Positions 31,545-39,076 of a stretch of 64,000 bases of DNA are shown one piece after another. This DNA comes from Streptomyces sp. YS415 (lineage in GTDB: Bacteria > Actinomycetota > Actinomycetes > Streptomycetales > Streptomycetaceae), in the NCBI RefSeq assembly GCF_023544665.1, contig NZ_JAMJFL010000011.1, positions 62,001 through 126,000 of the forward strand, written 5' to 3'. Position 1 is the first letter of the stretch. Every line of letters starts with the position of its first letter. The notes under the pieces were generated by a model. It saw only the letters and a list, made by a program, of their open reading frames with translations, ran no database searches and had not been told where the DNA came from. The translations under genes and the position numbers were made by a program.

Positions 31545-32104
31545 CAGACCTCGAGCAGCTCAGCTTCCTTGTGCTTCAGGAGCTCGTCCACCTGGGCGAC
31601 GTACTTGTGGGTGGTGTCGTCGAGCTCCTTCTCCGCACGGCGGCCCTCGTCCTCACCGACGTCGCCGTCCTTGACGAGCTTGTCGATGGCGTCCTTGGCC
31701 TTGCGGCGCACCGAGCGGATGGAGACCTTGCTGTCCTCGGCCTTGCTCCGGGCGACCTTGATGTAGTCGCGGCGGCGCTCCTCGGTGAGCTCGGGGAACA
31801 CCACACGGATGATGTTGCCGTCGTTGCTCGGGTTGACGCCCAGGTCGGAGTCGCGGATCGCCTGCTCGATGTTGCGCAGGGCGCTCTTGTCGAACGGGGT
31901 CACGACCGCCATGCGCGGCTCCGGCACGGAGAACGAAGCCAGCTGGTTGATCGGCGTCGGCGCGCCGTAGTAGTCGGCCACGATCTTGTTGAACATCGCC
32001 GGGTGCGCACGGCCGGTGCGGATCGCGGCGAAGTCCTCCTTGGCGACCACGACGGCCTTCTCCATCTTCTCCTCGGCCTCGAGGAGGGTCTCTTCGATCA
32101 CCAC
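31544..32104 (-). CDS. frr: ribosome recycling factor
   Basis: 186-aa RRF, the usual length, splitting post-termination ribosomes with EF-G. Conserved segments: AIRTGRAHPAMFNKIVADYYGAPTPINQLASFSVPEPR, RNIEQAIRDSDLGVNPSNDGNIIRVVFPELTEERR and SIRSVRRKAKDAI. GTG start (a second GTG follows) with AGGAG 3-4 nt upstream. Overlaps cdsA as TGATG and lies 139 bp downstream of pyrH. Confidence 0.97.
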   Translation of the reverse strand: MVIEETLLEAEEKMEKAVVVAKEDFAAIRTGRAHPAMFNKIVADYYGAPTPINQLASFSVPEPRMAVVTPFDKSALRNIEQAIRDSDLGVNPSNDGNIIRVVFPELTEERRRDYIKVARSKAEDSKVSIRSVRRKAKDAIDKLVKDGDVGEDEGRRAEKELDDTTHKYVAQVDELLKHKEAELLEV

Positions 32105-32243
32105 TTGCTCCTGCGTGTCTTGAGTAGGCCCGGCTGCGGATCCTTGCGGGGGCGGCGGCCGGCTGCGTCGCGTCTTCTTCCTGCACGGTTCCCGACCGGC
32201 AGGACATTGTCCATCCCCCGGTCAGGGTCCGTGGGTGTTGCCG

Positions 32244-33014
32244 TCAGTCCCGGTTGTCCTGGTCACTGTCCTGGTCACCCACAAGCGTGCCGATCTTCTC
32301 ACCCTTGACGGCGCGGGCGATATTGCCCTCCGCCAGAAGCTCGAACACCAGGATCGGAAGCTTGTTGTCGCGGCAGAGCGTGACGGCGGTGGCGTCGGCG
32401 ACCTTGAGGTCCCGGGTGATGACCTCGCCGTAGCCGAGGGAGTCGAACTTGACCGCGTCCGGGTTGGTCTTCGGGTCGGAGTCGTAGACCCCGTCCACGC
32501 CGTTCTTGCCCATCAGCAGCGCCTCGGCGTCGATCTCCAGGGCGCGCTGGGCGGCGGTCGTGTCGGTGGAGAAGTACGGCATGCCCATACCGGCGCCGAA
32601 GATGACCACGCGGCCCTTCTCCAGGTGGCGCACGGCGCGCAGCGGGATGTACGGCTCGGCGACCTGGCCCATGGTGATGGCGGTCTGGACCCGGCTGTCG
32701 ATGCCCTCCTTCTCCAGGAAGTCCTGGAGGGCGAGGCAGTTCATCACGGTGCCGAGCATGCCCATGTAGTCGGAGCGGGCGCGGTCCATGCCGCGCTGCT
32801 GCAGTTCGGCGCCGCGGAAGAAGTTGCCGCCGCCGATGACGACCGCGATCTCGGCGCCGTCGCGCACGACGGCCGCGATCTCGCGGGCGATCTTGTGCAC
32901 CACGTTCGGGTCCACGCCGAGGCCCCCACCGCCGGAGAAGGCCTCTCCGGACAGCTTCAGCAGATACCGGCCGCGTACTTTGCCGTCGTCGCTCTTCTGG
33001 GCCTTGGTGGTCAT
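32244..33014 (-). CDS. pyrH: UMP kinase
   Basis: 256-aa amino-acid-kinase-fold enzyme phosphorylating UMP to UDP. The ATP and UMP sites are visible: LLKLSGEAFSGGGGLGVD, VVIGGGNFFRGAELQQRGMDRARSDYMGMLGTVMNCLALQDFLE, GMPYFSTDTTAAQRALEI and LMGKNGVDGVYDSDP. The C-terminal DQDSDQDNRD tail is an acidic addition. ATG 33014 is used although the frame is open to 33131. It is downstream of tsf, separated from it by a complex hairpin. Confidence 0.97.
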   Translation of the reverse strand: MTTKAQKSDDGKVRGRYLLKLSGEAFSGGGGLGVDPNVVHKIAREIAAVVRDGAEIAVVIGGGNFFRGAELQQRGMDRARSDYMGMLGTVMNCLALQDFLEKEGIDSRVQTAITMGQVAEPYIPLRAVRHLEKGRVVIFGAGMGMPYFSTDTTAAQRALEIDAEALLMGKNGVDGVYDSDPKTNPDAVKFDSLGYGEVITRDLKVADATAVTLCRDNKLPILVFELLAEGNIARAVKGEKIGTLVGDQDSDQDNRD

Positions 33015-33053
33015 CGGACTCTCACTTCTTTCCACGGGTCGCACATACGAAGA

Positions 33054-33103
33054 AGGCCACTGCCGGTGGGGATGGGTTCGTATCCCATACGCGGCAATGG
33101 CCT
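33054..33103 (-). terminator. two-tier hairpin between tsf and pyrH
   Basis: Arms AGGCCACTGCCG (33054-33065) and CGGCAATGGCCT (33092-33103) pair over 12 positions with one G-T-type mismatch. Inside is a second hairpin ATGGG/CCCAT. On the minus strand the stem is followed by TCTTCG. It can end rpsB-tsf transcripts, and partial read-through would feed pyrH. Confidence 0.65.
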
Positions 33104-33200
33104 CCTCGTCAGATCTGCTGTCGTCCGCCACCGAGGTGACGGCGTACGCGGACGACTGCTGTCGACCCTATCGGGGTCGAGCGTCGATCGCGGTACGGAC

Positions 33201-34037
33201 TCAGATGCCGACCTTGATGCGCGTGAAGCGCTTCAGGGTGACACCGGCCTCGTCCAGAACCTTCTGGACGGACTTCTTGTTGTCGAGCGCGTACGGCTGG
33301 CCGAGCAGCGTGGCGTCCTTGAAGAAGCCGTTGAGGCGACCCTCGACGATCTTCGGCAGGGCGGCCTCGGGCTTGCCCTCGGCGCGGGTGGTCTCCTCGG
33401 CGACGCGGCGCTCGGACTCGACGACGTCGGCCGGCACGTCCTCCTTGGAGAGGTACTTCGGCGCGAAGGCGGCGATGTGCTGGGCGACACCCTTGGCCAG
33501 CTCGGCGTCGGCCTTGTCCAGCTCGACCAGGACACCGATCTGCGGCGGCAGGTCGGGCATGGTGCGGTGCATGTAGGCGTAGACGAAACCGTCGGCGAAC
33601 TGCGCGAAGCGGTCGAGGACGATCTTCTCGCCGAGGTTGGCGTTGGCCTCGTCCACGAAGGCCTGGACGGTCTTCCCGGCCTCGATCTCGGAGGCGAGCA
33701 GGGCCTCGAGGTCCGCCGGGGAGGTGGCGGCCACGTGCTGCGCGATCTGGTTGGCGACGGCCTGGAACTTCTCGCCCTTGGCGACGAAGTCCGTCTCGCA
33801 CTTCAGCTCGACCAGGACACCGGAGGTGTTGTCGTCGGCGATGAGGGACACCACGGCGCCGTTCTCGGCGGAGCGGCCCTCGCGCTTGGCGACGCCCTTC
33901 TGGCCCTTGATACGGAGCGCCTCGACGGCCTTGTCGACGTTGCCCTCGGCCTCGTCCAGCGCCTTCTTGCAGTCCATCATGCCGGCGCCCGTGAGCTCAC
34001 GGAGCTTCTTGACGTCGGCGGCGGTGTAGTTCGCCAT
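33201..34037 (-). CDS. tsf: elongation factor Ts
   Basis: 278-aa guanine-nucleotide exchange factor for EF-Tu. The N-terminal signature MANYTAADVKKLRELTGAGMMDCKKALDEAEGNVDKA and the core LKCETDFVAKGEKFQAVANQIAQHVAA are intact; the C-terminus KRFTRIKVGI is typical. ATG 34037 is preceded by an AAAGATTT-type purine stretch. It follows rpsB by 159 bp containing a strong hairpin. Confidence 0.97.
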   Translation of the reverse strand: MANYTAADVKKLRELTGAGMMDCKKALDEAEGNVDKAVEALRIKGQKGVAKREGRSAENGAVVSLIADDNTSGVLVELKCETDFVAKGEKFQAVANQIAQHVAATSPADLEALLASEIEAGKTVQAFVDEANANLGEKIVLDRFAQFADGFVYAYMHRTMPDLPPQIGVLVELDKADAELAKGVAQHIAAFAPKYLSKEDVPADVVESERRVAEETTRAEGKPEAALPKIVEGRLNGFFKDATLLGQPYALDNKKSVQKVLDEAGVTLKRFTRIKVGI

Positions 34038-34140
34038 GAGTCTCGAAATCTTTCTCGAAGTCTGGAAGGTCGAAGATCTGCGGGGGTCCGCGCTCCACAT
34101 GTAGCCGCGGACCGACGACCCACCGCTGACCTACGGGTGA

Positions 34141-34177
34141 ACGGCGGGGGCGGAACCGATGTCACCGCCCCCGCCGT
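34141..34177 (-). terminator. attenuator-like hairpin between rpsB and tsf
   Basis: Perfect 13-bp arms ACGGCGGGGGCGG (34141-34153) and CCGCCCCCGCCGT (34165-34177) with an 11-nt loop, 20 bp after the rpsB stop on the minus strand. No U-tract follows. It may set the ratio of rpsB to tsf transcript. Confidence 0.7.
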
Positions 34178-34196
34178 CACCTCTGACGCTGACGGG

Positions 34197-35111
34197 TCAG
34201 GCCTGCTCGGCCTCGGCGGCCGGGGCGTCGGCAGCGGCCTCGACCGGAGCCTCGGCGGCAGCGTCGGCCGGAGCCTCGGCGGCGTCGGCCGGAGCCTCGG
34301 CCGGGGCCTCGGCGGCGGCCGGAGCCTCCTCAGGCTTCTTCTCGCCCTCGAGCAGGTCGCGCTCCCACTCGGCGAGCGGCTCGCCGGCGGCCTTCTCGCC
34401 CTTGCCCTCCGTCGCCACGCCGGAACGGGCGATGAGGCCCTCGGCGACGGCGTCGGCGATCACACGGGTGAGCAGGGTGACGGAGCGGATCGCGTCGTCG
34501 TTGCCCGGGATCTTGTAGTCGACCTCGTCGGGGTCGCAGTTGGTGTCGAGGATGGCGACGACCGGGATGTTGAGCTTCCGGGCCTCACCGACCGCGATGT
34601 GCTCCTTCTTGGTGTCCACGATCCAGACGGCGCTGGGAACCTTGGACATCTCGCGGATACCACCGAGGGTCTTCTCCAGCTTGGCCTTCTCACGCGAGAG
34701 GACCAGGAGCTCCTTCTTGGTCAGACCCGAAGCAGCGACGTCCTCGAAGTCGATCTGCTCGAGCTCCTTGAGGCGCTGCAGACGCTTGTAGACGGTGGAG
34801 AAGTTGGTGAGCATGCCGCCCAGCCAGCGCTGGTTGACGTAGGGCATGCCGACGCGGGTGGCCTGCTCGGCGATGGCCTCCTGCGCCTGCTTCTTCGTGC
34901 CGACGAACATGACCGTGCCGCCGTGGGCGACGGTCTCCTTGACGAACTCGTAGGCGCGGTCGATGTACGACAGCGACTGGAGCAGGTCGATGATGTAGAT
35001 GCCGTTGCGCTCGGTGAAGATGAAGCGCTTCATCTTCGGGTTCCAGCGACGGGTCTGGTGACCGAAGTGGACGCCGCTTTCCAGCAGCTCCCGCATCGTG
35101 ACGACGGCCAT
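34197..35111 (-). CDS. rpsB: 30S ribosomal protein S2
   Basis: 304-aa S2 protein. The conserved body (MAVVTMRELLESGVHFGHQTRRWNPKMKRFIF, IIDLLQSLSYIDRAYEFV, VNQRWLGGMLTNFSTV, AILDTNCDPDEVDYKIPGNDDAIRSV) ends near residue 250. The remaining ~50 residues are an Ala/Glu/Pro-rich tail (EAPAEAPADAAEAPAD) absent from E. coli S2 and usual in actinomycetes. ATG 35111 with AAGGAG upstream. First gene of the block reading to cdsA. Confidence 0.97.
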   Translation of the reverse strand: MAVVTMRELLESGVHFGHQTRRWNPKMKRFIFTERNGIYIIDLLQSLSYIDRAYEFVKETVAHGGTVMFVGTKKQAQEAIAEQATRVGMPYVNQRWLGGMLTNFSTVYKRLQRLKELEQIDFEDVAASGLTKKELLVLSREKAKLEKTLGGIREMSKVPSAVWIVDTKKEHIAVGEARKLNIPVVAILDTNCDPDEVDYKIPGNDDAIRSVTLLTRVIADAVAEGLIARSGVATEGKGEKAAGEPLAEWERDLLEGEKKPEEAPAAAEAPAEAPADAAEAPADAAAEAPVEAAADAPAAEAEQA

Positions 35112-35384
35112 GGCCGTATCTCCTTGAATTTCTCGGTTGTGCCGCGGGGGCCGGACGGCTCCCGCGCCTGACGCCCACATGCGCCGTGCCACGAAGGACC
35201 GAGGAGCGCTGACACAGGTCGTTGAGTCGACCCGATGTCGGGGCGTGCGAAGTCGACCCGGTGACCCGGATCGCCAGAAGAAGTGTACGGGACCGGGAAG
35301 GCACCGGGTGACGCCACTGTCCACAAGCGCGGGGCGGTCCACAGATCCCTCCATGATCGACGGGCCTGGCGAGAGCCTGTGGGC
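35112..35384. promoter_or_regulatory. divergent leader region of rpsB and the M23-like gene
   Basis: 273 bp with the rpsB promoter and leader on one side. An exact 10-bp direct repeat AGTCGACCCG lies at 35225-35234 and 35251-35260, 26 bp apart centre to centre. Two turns plus half of the helix separate them, so it could be a regulator site or an S2-responsive leader element. No clean -35/-10 was assigned. Confidence 0.4.
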
Positions 35385-35933
35385 ATGCGAGCGAAACGAT
35401 GGGCGAGTACGGCGGTCCTGGCGCTGACGGTCCTGACGCTGCCCGGCGCGGCACCAGGGGCACCCCTGTCCCCCGCGGCCGCGGGCACCCCGGCTCCGGC
35501 GGCGGCCCGGAGCTGGCCGGTGCCCCGTCCCACAGTGCTGCGCGGCTGGGAACCGCCCCCGGCCCCTTACGCCCGCGGCCACCGCGGGGTGGACCTGGCG
35601 GCTCCCTCCGGTACCCCCGTACGGGCGGTGGCCCCGGGCCGGGTGAGCTTCGCGGGCCGGGTGGCGGGCCGCGGGGTGCTCTCGATCGAACTGAAGAACA
35701 CGGGCGCCCCGCCCCTGCGCACGACGTACGAGCCGATCACCCCGGGGGTGAAGAAGGGAGCGGAGGTGACGGCGGGCCAGGTGGTGGGGACGGTGACGGG
35801 CCCCACGCCCCACTGCCCGAGGGCCTGCCTCCACTGGGGCCTGCGCAGGGGCGACACCTACCTGAACCCGCTCGGTCTCCTGAACAGGGCCCCGTCGAGA
35901 CTGCTACCGGTCCTGGACGTGCCCCTGCCCTGA
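35385..35933 (+). CDS. secreted M23-family (LytM-like) peptidase-like protein
   Basis: 182-aa exported protein. A signal peptide (MRAKRWASTAVLALTVLTLPGAAPGAPL) precedes an M23 domain. Zinc ligands are H66 and D70 in GHRGVDLAAPSGTPV and H150 in CLHWGLRRG. The family's HxH is replaced by CLH (Cys148), so the first catalytic His is missing; H143 in TPHCPRACLH might substitute. It may be an inactive amidase activator or act on peptidoglycan with altered chemistry. ATG 35385, no strong ribosome site; GTG two codons earlier is possible. Divergent from rpsB. Confidence 0.85.
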   Translation: MRAKRWASTAVLALTVLTLPGAAPGAPLSPAAAGTPAPAAARSWPVPRPTVLRGWEPPPAPYARGHRGVDLAAPSGTPVRAVAPGRVSFAGRVAGRGVLSIELKNTGAPPLRTTYEPITPGVKKGAEVTAGQVVGTVTGPTPHCPRACLHWGLRRGDTYLNPLGLLNRAPSRLLPVLDVPLP

Positions 35934-36148
35934 ACCGTGCGGCCCGCAACCCGTACAGCCGCCGCCCGTTCCATAGCCAAGGGGGGCCTCAACCCGCACC
36001 GCGACGGTCGTGGACGCACTGGATACGACCCCGGGCCCCGCACCACCGCTGCCCTGGACACAGCCAACGCAGGCCTCAACCGGCACACAGCCACCGCGGG
36101 TCCAACCCCCGCACCACCACTACCCGGGCCCACAAAGAAACGCCGACC
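35934..36148. other. non-coding region with faint internal repeats
   Basis: 215 bp between the M23-like gene and the end of the TetR gene. Loosely repeated pieces (GGCCTCAACC at about 35986 and 36072; CCGCACCACC-type twice) suggest a decayed tandem repeat. No clear terminator or ORF was found. Confidence 0.4.
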
Positions 36149-36739
36149 TCAGCCCCGCACCCCGCGCAACGCCATCGACACCGCCGCCTCCGTGATCGTC
36201 GCCGGCTCCTCCGCCGCCCCCAGCTCGATCCGCCGCACGGCCGAGTCCACCACGCCCTGCAGCAGCATCGCCGCGAGCCGGGGCTCCGCGTGCCCCATGT
36301 CCCGCAGCGCCTCGACGATCATCGCGACCAGGCTGCCGTGCGCGGCCCGGATCTTCTCCCGGGCCCCGGCGTCCAGCTCGCTCGCGGAGATGGCGACCAC
36401 GGCCCGGTGCCGCCGGTCGCCCACCAGGGCCAGCTGCGCCCGCACATACGCCTCGACCTTGCCCTCGGCCGACGCCGCCCCGTCCATCGCCGCGGCGACC
36501 TCCGCCGCCCACACGGGGAAATCGACCTCGCACAGCTCCTCGACCACGGCGGCCCGTGACCGGAAGTACTCGTACACGGACGACCGCGCAAGCCCCGTCC
36601 GCTCGGCGAGGGCCGGGAACGTCAGCGCGTCCGTCCCGCCCTCGGACAGCAGGGAACGAGCCGCGTCCAGCAGGGCGGCTCGCTGCATCGACCGGTGCTC
36701 GGCCACGGAGGCCGCTCGAATCCTTGGCACGTCAACCAC
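36149..36739 (-). CDS. TetR/AcrR-family transcriptional regulator
   Basis: 196-aa regulator. The N-terminal HTH (AALLDAARSLLSEGGTDALTFPALAERTGLARSSVYEYFRSRAAVVEEL) is clear; the C-terminal ligand and dimer domain is all-helical (about 75-190). No target gene is evident beside it; it follows whiG by 51 bp on the same strand, with a small hairpin between. Start GTG 36739. Ligand unknown. Confidence 0.9.
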   Translation of the reverse strand: MVDVPRIRAASVAEHRSMQRAALLDAARSLLSEGGTDALTFPALAERTGLARSSVYEYFRSRAAVVEELCEVDFPVWAAEVAAAMDGAASAEGKVEAYVRAQLALVGDRRHRAVVAISASELDAGAREKIRAAHGSLVAMIVEALRDMGHAEPRLAAMLLQGVVDSAVRRIELGAAEEPATITEAAVSMALRGVRG

Positions 36740-36761
36740 TGTACGGACGCGCCGCCGACGA

Positions 36762-36776
36762 CGGGAGTGACTCCCG
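36762..36776 (-). terminator. small hairpin between whiG and the TetR gene
   Basis: CGGGAGT (36762-36768) and ACTCCCG (36770-36776) form a 7-bp stem 14 bp past the whiG stop. It is weak and lacks a U-tract, so some read-through into the TetR gene is likely. Confidence 0.45.
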
Positions 36777-36790
36777 GCCCCCGCACCCGC

Positions 36791-37633
36791 TCAGCGTCCA
36801 AAACTCGCCAGCTTCGCCCGCAACTGGAGCACGGACTTGGTGTGGATCTGGCTCACCCGGCTCTCGGTCACCCCCAGCACGTTCCCGATCTCGGCGAGCG
36901 TGAGCCCTTCGTAGTAGTAGAGCGTCACGACGGTCTTCTCCCGCTCGGGCAGGGTGTTGATCGCCCGCGCCAGGAAGCGCCGCAGTTCCCGGTCCTCGGC
37001 CACCTCCACGGGGTTGTCCGCGGCGGTGTCCTCCAGCGTGTCCATGACGCTGAGCCCGTCCCCGCTCTCGCCCCCCACGTGCAGCAGCTCCTCCAGTGCC
37101 ACCACGTTGGCCAGCGACAACTGACTGAACACGGCATGGAGTTCGTCGACGGCGATGCCCATCTCGGCGGCCACCTCCCCCTCCGACGGCGTGCGCCGAA
37201 GCCGCGCCTCCAGGGTCGTGTAGGCCCGCTCCACGTTCCGCGCCTTCTGCCGGACCGACCGCGGGATCCAGTCGAGCGCCCGCAGCTCGTCGATCATCGC
37301 GCCCCGGATCCGGGTGATCGCGTACGTCTCGAACTTGATCTCCCGGTCGATGTCGAACTTCTCGATCGCGTCGATCAGCCCGAACACCCCGGAGGACACG
37401 AAATCGGCCTGCTCCACATTGGGCGGCAGCCCGACGCTCACCCGTCCCGCCACGTACTTCACGAGCGGCGAGTAGTGCAGGATCAGCTGCTCGCGCAGCC
37501 GCTCGTCCCCCGTCGCCTTGTACGACCGCCACAGCTCGTCGAGCGTCGAGGGAGCGGGGGGCCGCACGCTGCCACCGTCACGGGCGGCTGGGGGGATCGC
37601 CGCCCGGTCGGACCCGGAGGTGTGCTGGGGCAT
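36791..37633 (-). CDS. whiG: RNA polymerase sigma factor WhiG
   Basis: 280-aa FliA-type sigma factor that starts sporulation of aerial hyphae in Streptomyces. Region 2 is visible (LILHYSPLVKYVAGRVSVGLP, DFVSSGVFGLIDAIEKFD, FETYAITRIRGAMIDELRALDWIPRSVRQKAR), then region 3 and region 4 (LPEREKTVVTLYYYEGLTLAEIGNVLGVTESRVSQIHTKSV). Length and sequence fit S. coelicolor WhiG. ATG 37633 is the usual start; the open frame extends further upstream. Known targets are whiH and whiI, and its activity is held by the anti-sigma factor RsiG with c-di-GMP. A BldD-like site lies 101 bp upstream. Confidence 0.97.
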   Translation of the reverse strand: MPQHTSGSDRAAIPPAARDGGSVRPPAPSTLDELWRSYKATGDERLREQLILHYSPLVKYVAGRVSVGLPPNVEQADFVSSGVFGLIDAIEKFDIDREIKFETYAITRIRGAMIDELRALDWIPRSVRQKARNVERAYTTLEARLRRTPSEGEVAAEMGIAVDELHAVFSQLSLANVVALEELLHVGGESGDGLSVMDTLEDTAADNPVEVAEDRELRRFLARAINTLPEREKTVVTLYYYEGLTLAEIGNVLGVTESRVSQIHTKSVLQLRAKLASFGR

Positions 37634-37733
37634 TCGTCGCCTTGTGCCGTTCTGCCGTGAAGTGCGGGTGCCTGGGTGAGGTGTCGGTCTGGTACGGGTC
37701 TGGTGCTGTGCTGCCGGTCTGCACCGGAATCCA

Positions 37734-37751
37734 CGTGAGCGTAGCGTGACT
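37734..37751 (-). promoter_or_regulatory. BldD-like operator upstream of whiG
   Basis: On the minus strand AGTCA-CGCTACGC-TCACG fits the BldD pattern AGTnA(n)TnAC with imperfect dyad symmetry. It lies about 100 bp before the whiG start codon. whiG is an established BldD target in S. coelicolor. Match made from memory of the consensus. Confidence 0.55.
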
Positions 37752-37915
37752 GGAGAGTCGCAGTGTGCGAAGGCCAGGGCTCGGGGAGTGCGCAGATACG
37801 TTCCGCTGGGCGTCCCCCCGGGGCATGGCGGTTGCTCTGCGTGATCGGCCGCGCGCATCAACTCCGGGAATTCCCAAGGGCGTCGCGGTTCCCCCGGACG
37901 GCCGAACACGCTCGG

Positions 37916-39076
37916 TCAACCCCGACTGTGATCTTGGCGGAGCGAGATCATCGACTGGCGTGTCAACTTCCAGCCGTCGCCGTGTCGTTCGACGTAACCA
38001 AGTGCTCGTAGTTCGTACAGCCGGGCGATGGCGTCGTCGTCCGTGGTCCCCGCCCCGCGGGCGATCTCGTCCGGCGGGGCCGGGCGGCTCCCGGGCAGCG
38101 CGCTCAGCACCCGGCGGGCGCCCGGGGCCAGCAGGTCCCGCGGCAGCACGGGCCCGCGCCGGTCGGGAGCGAGTTCGCCCATGTCCCCGACGAGCTCGAC
38201 GACTTCCGCGGCGTCGGTGACGAGGACGGCGTCTCCCCGCAGCAGTTCGTGCACCCCGGCGGAGAGCCCGCTGGTCGCCGGCCCCGGTACCCCTATCGTG
38301 TGGCGCCCCAGCCGCTGCGCCGCCCGTGCGGTGGCCAGCGACCCGCTCCGGTGCGCGGCCTCGACCACGACGGTGCCCCTGGTGAGCGCGGCGATCACCC
38401 GGTTCCGCACGATGAACCTGCTGGGCGTCGGATGGTCCCCGGGCGGCAACTCCCCGATCACGAGCCCCTGTTCCGCGATCCTGGTGATCAACTGTGTGTG
38501 CCCCCGCGGATAGGGCCGGTCCACCCCGCAGGCGAGCACGGCCACGGTGGCCCCGCCGGCGGCGAGGGCCCCCCGGTGGGCGGCGCCGTCGATGCCGTAG
38601 GCCCCGCCGGAGACCACCACCCACCCCCGCTCGGCGAGCCCGCCACCGAGGACGGCCGCCATGTGGGAGCCGTACTCGGTACAGGCCCGCGCCCCGACCA
38701 AGGCGACGGACCGCAGCGCCCATATCCGCAGATCGGCCACGCCCCGCACCCACAGGCCCACCGGCCGCGCGTCCCCGAGATCGTCGAGCTGTCCCGGCCA
38801 CTCGGCGCTCCCCGGGCGCACGAACCGGACCCCCTCGTCCCGGGCCGCAGCGAGGTCCCGCGCGGGGTCGGCCCGCTCGGCCCGCGCCAGCAGCCCGGCC
38901 CAGCGCCGTTCGCTCACGCCGTCGGGCCTGGCCCCCTTCACTCGCAGCCGCCGCGCGATCTCCCGGCTGCCCAGTTCCCGCAACCAGCGCCCCGCGGTCT
39001 CGTCGCCCGGTTCGAGGACCCGGGCGAGGAACACCCGGTCGTGGAGCTCCTCGTCCGGATCAGCGGCGCGGCTCAC
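37916..39076 (-). CDS. dprA: DNA-processing protein DprA (Smf)
   Basis: 386-aa protein that loads RecA on single-stranded DNA in transformation and recombination. The Rossmann-like core holds VALVGARACTEYGSHMAAVLGGGLAERGWVVVSGGAYGIDGAAHRGAL, VLACGVDRPYPRGHTQLITRIAEQGLVIGELPPG and RFIVRNRVIAALTRGTVVVEA. A winged-helix DprA-WH domain ends the protein (IARLYELRALGYVERHGDGWKL). GTG 39076 overlaps the yifB stop as GTGA, so the yraN-yifB-dprA genes form one operon, usual in actinobacteria. Confidence 0.95.
   Translation of the reverse strand: MSRAADPDEELHDRVFLARVLEPGDETAGRWLRELGSREIARRLRVKGARPDGVSERRWAGLLARAERADPARDLAAARDEGVRFVRPGSAEWPGQLDDLGDARPVGLWVRGVADLRIWALRSVALVGARACTEYGSHMAAVLGGGLAERGWVVVSGGAYGIDGAAHRGALAAGGATVAVLACGVDRPYPRGHTQLITRIAEQGLVIGELPPGDHPTPSRFIVRNRVIAALTRGTVVVEAAHRSGSLATARAAQRLGRHTIGVPGPATSGLSAGVHELLRGDAVLVTDAAEVVELVGDMGELAPDRRGPVLPRDLLAPGARRVLSALPGSRPAPPDEIARGAGTTDDDAIARLYELRALGYVERHGDGWKLTRQSMISLRQDHSRG

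Noticed and set aside
33072..33088. T-arm-like sequence GGGTTCGTATCCC suggesting a tRNA remnant
   Set aside because: No acceptor, D-arm or anticodon arm can be fitted around it; it is part of the two-tier terminator hairpin.
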